Below are positions 5,959-10,180 of a DNA stretch of 10,180 nt, piece after piece; positions within the stretch are counted from its first letter, which is position 1, and each line of letters opens with the position of its first letter. The notes under the pieces were generated by a model, which saw only the letters and a program-made list of their open reading frames with translations, searched no databases and was not told where the DNA came from. The translations under genes and the position numbers were made by a program. Source of the DNA: Proteobacteria bacterium UBA6522 (GTDB taxonomy: Bacteria > Pseudomonadota > Gammaproteobacteria > Steroidobacterales > Rariloculaceae); assembly GCA_002434915.1 (NCBI GenBank), contig DJLG01000054.1:1-10180 (forward strand), in the 5' to 3' direction.

Positions 5959-7653
5959 ATGATGCGTAGGCTTTTTAGGAGTAGATTTCTCTTATTAGCA
6001 TTGACGCTAAGCGCCCTTGTCTGCACACGTACAAACGCGCTACCGAATAGAGCTGCCGTCGCTAGTGCACACCCATTGGCAAGTGAGGCGGGGGTAGAAA
6101 TTCTTGCTCGTGGAGGAAATGCATTTGATGCAGCGGTGGCAGTTAGCGCAGCGTTAGGGGTTGTAGAGCCCTATGGATCAGGATTGGGTGGAGGCGGTTT
6201 TTTTCTCTTGCATCTTGCCTCTGATGATAAAGACATCATGATAGATGGTCGTGAGGTGGCGCCGGCAGCTGCCCGAGTGGATATGTATCTTGATGAAAAT
6301 GGCGAACCTATACCAGGTGCCTCACGTGATGGCCCCCTGGCTGCTGGAATTCCTGGTTTGCCGGCCGCGCTTGTACATCTAGCTGAGAACTACGGTCGTT
6401 TGCCGCTTAGTGAATCTTTGCAGCCAGCCATTCGGTTTGCGGAACAGGGATTTCCTGCTTATGACTGGCATGTGAGTAGATTAGAACGACTTGCAAGTGG
6501 TATGAATGATTCGGCAAAAACCGTGTTTCTTCCGGACGGTAAAGTGCCCGCCGTTGGCAGCATGATTTACCAAATGGATCTTGCCGAAACACTACGTTCT
6601 TTAGTTCTTGAAGGACATGATGGTTTCTATAAGGGAGAAGTAGCCAGAAAGTTACTTGAAGGTGTGCAAAGAGACGGTGGCATTTGGAGTGAGGAGGATT
6701 TAGCTAGTTATAAAATTATTGAGCGTGAACCTCTGGTCGGGTCATACGGAGACGTGACCATTGTGTCTGCCCCGCCTCCTTCGGCAGGTGGAGTTGCACT
6801 CATTAACATGTTTAATATGCTTTCTGGGTATGACATTGAAGATGCTAGCACAGTCACAAGAGTTCACCTTTTAGTGGAAATTATGCGACGCGCGTATCGT
6901 GACCGTGGCCAATACCTAGGAGATCCAGATTTCATCGATATGCCCTTGGATATGCTCTTGCATCCATTTTATGCGGTGGGCCAACGTGCAAATTTACGTC
7001 TTGATCAGGCTACTCCAAGCACCAGTTTGCCAGGAGTTCAGCCAATTCAATTGGCGGGAGGAAACCAAACAAGCCACTTTTCAATTTTGGATATGGATGG
7101 AAATATCGTAGCGGCAACGCAATCAATAAACTTTTCCTATGGCAGTAAGTATATGGCGGCTGGTACAGGCGTTCTCTTGAATAATGAAATGGACGACTTT
7201 TCAAAAAAACCTGGTGAGCCAAACGGTTATCAACTGCTAGGCTCAGATGCCAATAGCATCCAACCTGGCAAACGAATGTTATCGAGCATGACACCGACTA
7301 TTTTAAGAAGTAGAGAGGGTGCAGCAATTCTGGGTAGTCCCGGAGGCAGTCAAATAATTACAATGGTTTTTCTATCAGGGCTGTCCTGGATTGAAGGTTC
7401 TGACGCGAATGAAATGGCAGGCCAACCAAGGTTTCATCACCAGTATTTTCCAGACCGAATTTTTTTCGAAGATGCTTCTCTTACAGGGGCAGAGAGAGCG
7501 GCACTGGAGTCAATGGGACATAGGCTTGAGTTGAACCAGCGAACAGTGGGTAATGGAAATCTCCAGATAGTCACATGGAACCGGGTGACGAATGCTGTCC
7601 AGGCGGCATCAGACCCGCGCGGTATTGGAGAACCTCGTTACTATGAGCCCTAA
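5959..7653 (+). CDS. ggt: Gamma-glutamyltranspeptidase / glutathione hydrolase, secreted
   Basis: This N-terminal-nucleophile hydrolase cleaves or transfers the gamma-glutamyl group of glutathione and related peptides, normally in the periplasm. The 564-residue precursor should cut itself before Thr371 in GNQTSHFSILD, giving large and small subunits. Around it are Arg98 (IDGRE), LLNNEMDDFS after the nucleophile, SSMTPTIL and the oxyanion-hole region GSPGGSQII (459-467). The N-terminus is a signal peptide: basic MMRRLFRSR, hydrophobic FLLLALTLSALVC, then a likely cleavage after TNA. The Cys is not in a proper lipobox (Val at -1). I chose ATG 5959, adjacent to ATG 5962. ATG 5926 would overlap coaD by 29 bases and put a polar tail ahead of the signal peptide. 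It follows coaD after 4 bases and is convergent with mutM. Mature length is normal for the family. Confidence 0.95.
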   Translation: MMRRLFRSRFLLLALTLSALVCTRTNALPNRAAVASAHPLASEAGVEILARGGNAFDAAVAVSAALGVVEPYGSGLGGGGFFLLHLASDDKDIMIDGREVAPAAARVDMYLDENGEPIPGASRDGPLAAGIPGLPAALVHLAENYGRLPLSESLQPAIRFAEQGFPAYDWHVSRLERLASGMNDSAKTVFLPDGKVPAVGSMIYQMDLAETLRSLVLEGHDGFYKGEVARKLLEGVQRDGGIWSEEDLASYKIIEREPLVGSYGDVTIVSAPPPSAGGVALINMFNMLSGYDIEDASTVTRVHLLVEIMRRAYRDRGQYLGDPDFIDMPLDMLLHPFYAVGQRANLRLDQATPSTSLPGVQPIQLAGGNQTSHFSILDMDGNIVAATQSINFSYGSKYMAAGTGVLLNNEMDDFSKKPGEPNGYQLLGSDANSIQPGKRMLSSMTPTILRSREGAAILGSPGGSQIITMVFLSGLSWIEGSDANEMAGQPRFHHQYFPDRIFFEDASLTGAERAALESMGHRLELNQRTVGNGNLQIVTWNRVTNAVQAASDPRGIGEPRYYEP

Positions 7654-7689
7654 TGGTTTTCTGCTGAGTATAGAATGAATTGCTTTTGA

Positions 7690-8502
7690 TTAACGTTGAC
7701 AGCTACTGCAGTAATAGGTTGCTCGTTGACCAATAGAACGAAACTTGATGTGTTCATCACATTTGGGGCAGGGTTGGCCCTCTTTGCCATAAACTGACAG
7801 GGATTGTTGAAAGTATCCGGGTTGACCATCACTTCCAACGAAGTCCTGAAGTGTCGTGCCACCTTCTTGGATTGCATCTTTAAGAACTTGTTGTGATTCC
7901 TTTACAAGTCGCGTTAGCCGTTCAAAAGAAATTCTTTTAGCCGCTCGAGTGGGGTGTATGCCCGCTTTAAATAGCGATTCATTTGCATAAATGTTGCCAA
8001 TTCCAGCAACGATATGGCTATTCATCAGAAACTGCTTTATTCCCACACGCCGATCCCGAGAAGTTTTCCATAGGTAGTCACCAGTGAAGTCAGGCCCGAG
8101 AGGTTCTGGCCCCATATTCTTCAAAAGCCAGTGTTTTTCAGAGGGTTTAAAGGAATGAAGACTGCCAAATCGGCGTGGATCATTGAATCGAAGAAGGTCA
8201 CCAGATGAAAACAAAATATCAATATGATCATGTTTTGAGGGTATTGAGGAGTGCTTGAGGTAACGTAAGTTACCCGACATGCCTAAATGTAGAAGTAAGG
8301 TATCGTTGGTTGTTAATACTAATAGATATTTACCCCGTCTTGTGATGTCAACTATTGACTGATATTGCATTCGATCGGAAATTATGGGGTCGACCGGCCA
8401 TCGAAGACGGGGTTCGCGAACTAATATTTTTTTTATTTTTTTCCCAACTATTAAAGGTTCTAATCCCCTTCGAGTCGTTTCAACTTCTGGTAATTCAGGC
8501 AT
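7690..8502 (-). CDS. mutM: Formamidopyrimidine-DNA glycosylase (Fpg/MutM)
   Basis: MutM is a base-excision repair enzyme that removes 8-oxoguanine and formamidopyrimidines and nicks the abasic site. The 270-residue protein begins MPELPEVE, so after Met removal Pro is the Schiff-base nucleophile and Glu the adjacent catalytic acid. Lys58 (RRGKYLL) and the helix-two-turn-helix stretch GIGNIYANES (167-176) are present. The C-terminal zinc finger has Cys245, Cys248, Cys265 and Cys268 in the C-x2-C-x16-C-x2-C spacing, with the conserved GQRATYYC arginine. Nothing needed for activity is missing. It follows rpmG on the same strand after 83 bases and is convergent with ggt, 36 bases away. No intrinsic terminator is visible between them. 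Confidence 0.97.
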   Translation of the reverse strand: MPELPEVETTRRGLEPLIVGKKIKKILVREPRLRWPVDPIISDRMQYQSIVDITRRGKYLLVLTTNDTLLLHLGMSGNLRYLKHSSIPSKHDHIDILFSSGDLLRFNDPRRFGSLHSFKPSEKHWLLKNMGPEPLGPDFTGDYLWKTSRDRRVGIKQFLMNSHIVAGIGNIYANESLFKAGIHPTRAAKRISFERLTRLVKESQQVLKDAIQEGGTTLQDFVGSDGQPGYFQQSLSVYGKEGQPCPKCDEHIKFRSIGQRATYYCSSCQR

Positions 8503-8523
8503 GATTAAAGCTTACGCGAGCAA

Positions 8524-8551
8524 ATTATATGTCGCTAGAAACCGCTTTGAG
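8524..8551 (-). promoter_or_regulatory. Possible mutM promoter
   Basis: On the minus strand a perfect -10 hexamer TATAAT (8524-8529) lies 21 bases before the mutM start codon. The best -35 at 16 bases is CTCAAA (8546-8551), which matches only 3 of 6 positions, so this would be a weak or activator-dependent promoter. It would let mutM be expressed apart from the ribosomal-protein genes upstream. Confidence 0.35.
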
Positions 8552-8569
8552 TGAGAGACATTAGGCGTT

Positions 8570-8586
8570 AGAGTGGACTTCACTCT
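8570..8586 (-). other. Stem-loop directly after rpmG
   Basis: AGAGTG and CACTCT form a perfect 6-bp inverted repeat around a 5-base loop. It overlaps the last base of the rpmG stop codon. There is no T-run on the minus strand after it, so it is not a standard intrinsic terminator. It could protect the 3' end of the rpmBG message or attenuate read-through into mutM. A chance origin cannot be excluded at this stem length. Confidence 0.3.
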
Positions 8587-8741
8587 TACTTAATTTTAGC
8601 CTCTTTATACAGGACATGCTTACGTACTTTGGGATCATACTTCTTAGTCTCCATCTTCTCCGGATGAAGCCTTTTGTTTTTTGTAGTGGTGTAATAGTGT
8701 CCAGTACCAGCAGAGGACATGAGCCGAATTTTTTCTCTCAT
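8586..8741 (-). CDS. rpmG: 50S ribosomal protein L33
   Basis: This small basic protein of 51 residues begins [20 protein letters not shown] and ends [17 protein letters not shown], which is L33. It lacks the zinc-binding cysteine pairs, so it is the C-minus form. It starts at MREK, without the MAKG extension of E. coli L33. No start codon lies in frame just upstream, and the short form also occurs in pseudomonads. The start is secured by AGAGGA 7 bases before the ATG. That ribosome binding site overlaps the stop codon region of rpmB, 11 bases away, so the two are one operon. L33 sits near the E site of the large subunit. Confidence 0.97.
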   Translation of the reverse strand: MREKIRLMSSAGTGHYYTTTKNKRLHPEKMETKKYDPKVRKHVLYKEAKIK

Positions 8742-8752
8742 TAATTCATCCT

Positions 8753-8989
8753 CTATATTTTTTCGCCGCGTTCGCGAAGATCTTTTACAACCTGCTCAAT
8801 TCCAAGCTTATCAATAATTCTTAGACCTTTGTGTGAAATCTTAAGTTTTATAAAGCGCTTTTCGTTTTCTAGCCAAAATCTCTGAGTATGCAGATTAGGC
8901 AAGAAACGTCGCCGCGTCTTGTTATGTGCATGTGAAACATTGTTGCCCGACATCGGTTGTTTCCCAGTGACTTGGCAAGTTCTTGACAT
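8753..8989 (-). CDS. rpmB: 50S ribosomal protein L28
   Basis: This 78-residue protein begins [20 protein letters not shown] and includes [19 protein letters not shown] and the terminal LRERGEKI, all typical of L28, a late-assembling large-subunit protein. The ATG at 8989 matches the family N-terminus. An open frame continues upstream to 9082, but its extra 31 residues are not L28-like and the length would be abnormal. GGA lies 5 bases ahead of the ATG. It is the first gene of rpmB-rpmG and is divergent from coaBC across a 241-base gap. Only one zinc-type cysteine (Cys5) is present, so this is the zinc-free form. Confidence 0.97.
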   Translation of the reverse strand: MSRTCQVTGKQPMSGNNVSHAHNKTRRRFLPNLHTQRFWLENEKRFIKLKISHKGLRIIDKLGIEQVVKDLRERGEKI

Positions 8990-9059
8990 GAGATCCGATT
9001 CCATAGTGGTATAACAATAAGGCCGGGGACTATACCTGTTGATTGAGGCAGGTTCCACC

Positions 9060-9089
9060 CTTATATGGGGACTTTTTATCAAGCTTTAA
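9060..9089 (-). promoter_or_regulatory. Possible rpmBG promoter
   Basis: On the minus strand TTAAAG (9084-9089, 3 of 6) and TATAAG (9060-9065, 5 of 6) are 18 bases apart. Initiation near 9053 would give a leader of about 64 bases before rpmB. The -35 is poor for a ribosomal-protein promoter, so this is a tentative call. It is the best candidate I found in the gap between rpmB and coaBC. Confidence 0.3.
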
Positions 9090-9116
9090 CTCTAGTAGGC
9101 TTAATTTTGATGCTAA

Positions 9117-9140
9117 TGTTGTTGTGAAAACACAACAGCA
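9117..9140. repeat. Strong 10-bp hairpin between rpmB and coaBC
   Basis: TGTTGTTGTG and CACAACAGCA form a 10-bp stem (nine Watson-Crick pairs and one G-T) around an AAAA loop. It sits 90 bases before the coaBC start and 127 bases before the rpmB start, near the middle of the divergent gap. No T-run follows on either strand, so it is not an intrinsic terminator. An operator for a dimeric regulator or a leader structure are the alternatives. Confidence 0.5.
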
Positions 9141-9230
9141 CATATCCAAATGCTTTGAAGCTAGCCTCTACCAGCGTAGACTATTGGTGAGCCGAATATT
9201 ATGTCCTGTTTCTTGGCTCGGTATTAATCC

Positions 9231-10180
9231 ATGGAAAAAAATGAAAATCATAATGGACCGAGGATAATCCTCGGTGTCACCGGCGGCATAGCTGCATACA
9301 AGAGTCTTGATCTGGTAAGACGGCTTAGGGAGCGAGGTGCTGATGTGCAGGTGGTGCTGACCCAATCCGCTAAGACATTCATATCGCCTTCAACCTTCCA
9401 AGCCGTTTCGGGTCGAAGGGTTAGAGATGATCTCTGGGATGAGGCCGCTGAGGCAGCCATGGGACATATAGAGCTGGCTCGTTGGGCTGATTTAGTTTTA
9501 GTAGCACCGGCAACTGCCCATGTTATGGGTTCGTTGGCGGCTGGTTTGGCTGGAGACTTGTTGACTACGCTAGCTTTGGCGACGAAAGCTCCTGTTATTC
9601 TTGCTCCCGCAATGAATCAGGCCATGTGGTCTAACAAGGCTGTACAACAAAACCGAACTCTACTAGAAAGTCGTGGTATTCGTTTTTTAGGGCCGGCTGA
9701 GGGCGCACAGGCCTGTGGAGACCAAGGCTTAGGTCGTATGGTAGAGCCAGCAGATATTGTTCAGGCAATTTTTGAAGCGCCAGTTCAGCTTGCTTCACAG
9801 TCCCTAAAGGGGCTTACAACTCTTATTACGGCTGGGCCGACGCGGGAGCCTATAGACCCGGTGAGATACATTACGAATAGAAGCTCAGGAAAAATGGGTT
9901 TTGCTTTAGCCGCTGCCGCACAACAGGCTGGATCTCATGTAGTGCTTGTTAGTGGTCCAGTCTCAATAAATACGCCATCTGGCGTTGAGAGAATTGAGGT
10001 TGAAACAGCCGAAGAGATGTATAAGGCTGTGCATCAGCGAGTCAAAGAGGCTGATTTATTTATTGCCTGTGCAGCTGTTTCTGATTATAGGCCCGAAGTA
10101 GAAGCTAGCGAGAAATTAAAACGAAATGAAGCAACTATGAGTCTTGAATTAGTTCGTTCATCGGATACATTGGCAAGCGT
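9231..10180 (+). CDS. coaBC: Bifunctional phosphopantothenoylcysteine decarboxylase / phosphopantothenate-cysteine ligase (CoaBC), 5' part
   Basis: CoaBC performs steps 2 and 3 of coenzyme A synthesis: ligation of cysteine to 4'-phosphopantothenate, then FMN-dependent decarboxylation to phosphopantetheine. The visible 316 complete codons cover all of CoaC (about 10-185) and the first part of CoaB (from about 195). CoaC shows GVTGGIAAYK (15-24), active-site His79 in GHIELA, PAMNQAMW (126-133) and Cys162 in ACGDQGLGRM. CoaB shows ITAGPTREPIDPVRYITNR (199-217), SSGKMG, AAVSDYRP and the KLK motif (295-297). The frame is open to the last base, so the gene is cut by the window edge. An in-frame TAA lies 6 bases before the ATG at 9231, which fixes the start region. 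No strong Shine-Dalgarno sequence is visible. It is divergent from rpmB, without an intervening radC. Confidence 0.97.
   Translation, partial: MEKNENHNGPRIILGVTGGIAAYKSLDLVRRLRERGADVQVVLTQSAKTFISPSTFQAVSGRRVRDDLWDEAAEAAMGHIELARWADLVLVAPATAHVMGSLAAGLAGDLLTTLALATKAPVILAPAMNQAMWSNKAVQQNRTLLESRGIRFLGPAEGAQACGDQGLGRMVEPADIVQAIFEAPVQLASQSLKGLTTLITAGPTREPIDPVRYITNRSSGKMGFALAAAAQQAGSHVVLVSGPVSINTPSGVERIEVETAEEMYKAVHQRVKEADLFIACAAVSDYRPEVEASEKLKRNEATMSLELVRSSDTLAS

Noticed and set aside
7654..7689. A bidirectional terminator between the convergent ggt and mutM genes.
   Set aside because: The 36-base gap has short T-runs but no inverted repeat of useful length.
8990..9082. An N-terminal extension of L28 from an upstream ATG at 9082.
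   Set aside because: The 31 extra residues do not resemble L28, and the family N-terminus MSR-C-VTGK matches the start at 8989.
9155..9182. A coaBC promoter, TTGAAG-16-TAGACT on the plus strand.
   Set aside because: Both hexamers match only 4 of 6 positions in a moderately AT-rich gap. It is plausible but not better than chance.
9043..9267. An open frame on the plus strand crossing the gap and running into the coaBC start.
   Set aside because: It overlaps coaBC in another frame, has no recognisable similarity or ribosome binding site, and has the composition of translated non-coding DNA.

Overview
This window is a housekeeping stretch of a gammaproteobacterial chromosome, moderately AT-rich by eye. 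The gene set rpoH, ftsX, ftsE, ftsY, rsmD, coaD, mutM, rpmG, rpmB and coaBC is the neighbourhood seen around rpoH and around rpmBG in many gammaproteobacteria. The 51-residue L33 beginning MREKIRL resembles the short form I recall from pseudomonads. The response regulator at the left edge resembles the regulator of the proteobacterial dedicated sortase (Pds) systems, which are known mainly from marine species. I therefore infer a marine, probably uncultured, gammaproteobacterium. I cannot name the genus.

Layout, left to right. (1) Positions 1-989, minus strand: the start of a sensor histidine kinase (cut by the window edge) and its response regulator. (2) Positions 1216-4724, minus strand: rpoH preceded by its own promoter and a perfect CIRCE operator, then the tight ftsY-ftsE-ftsX operon, transcribed towards rpoH from tandem promoters at about 4739-4805. 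(3) Positions 4829-7653, plus strand: rsmD, coaD and a secreted gamma-glutamyltranspeptidase, ggt. (4) Positions 7690-8989, minus strand: mutM, rpmG and rpmB, convergent with ggt. (5) Positions 9231-10180, plus strand: the first two thirds or so of the bifunctional coaBC gene, divergent from rpmB and cut by the right edge.

Functional links. FtsY is the signal-recognition-particle receptor, and FtsEX is the divisome ABC-type complex that controls cell-wall hydrolases. CoaBC and CoaD supply steps 2, 3 and 4 of coenzyme A synthesis from pantothenate. RpmB and RpmG are large-subunit ribosomal proteins and RsmD methylates 16S rRNA. MutM removes oxidised guanine. RpoH is the heat-shock sigma factor.

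The most notable signal is the exact CIRCE inverted repeat (9-bp arms, 9-bp spacer) just downstream of a plausible sigma-70 promoter and upstream of the GTG start of rpoH. It implies that the repressor HrcA controls the sigma-32 gene itself, so that the two classical bacterial heat-shock circuits are wired in series. The second is the Pds-like two-component system, which predicts a Gram-negative sortase locus just beyond the left edge. The rest of the window is ordinary, conserved core genome, with no mobile elements, CRISPR arrays, tRNA or rRNA genes that I can see.
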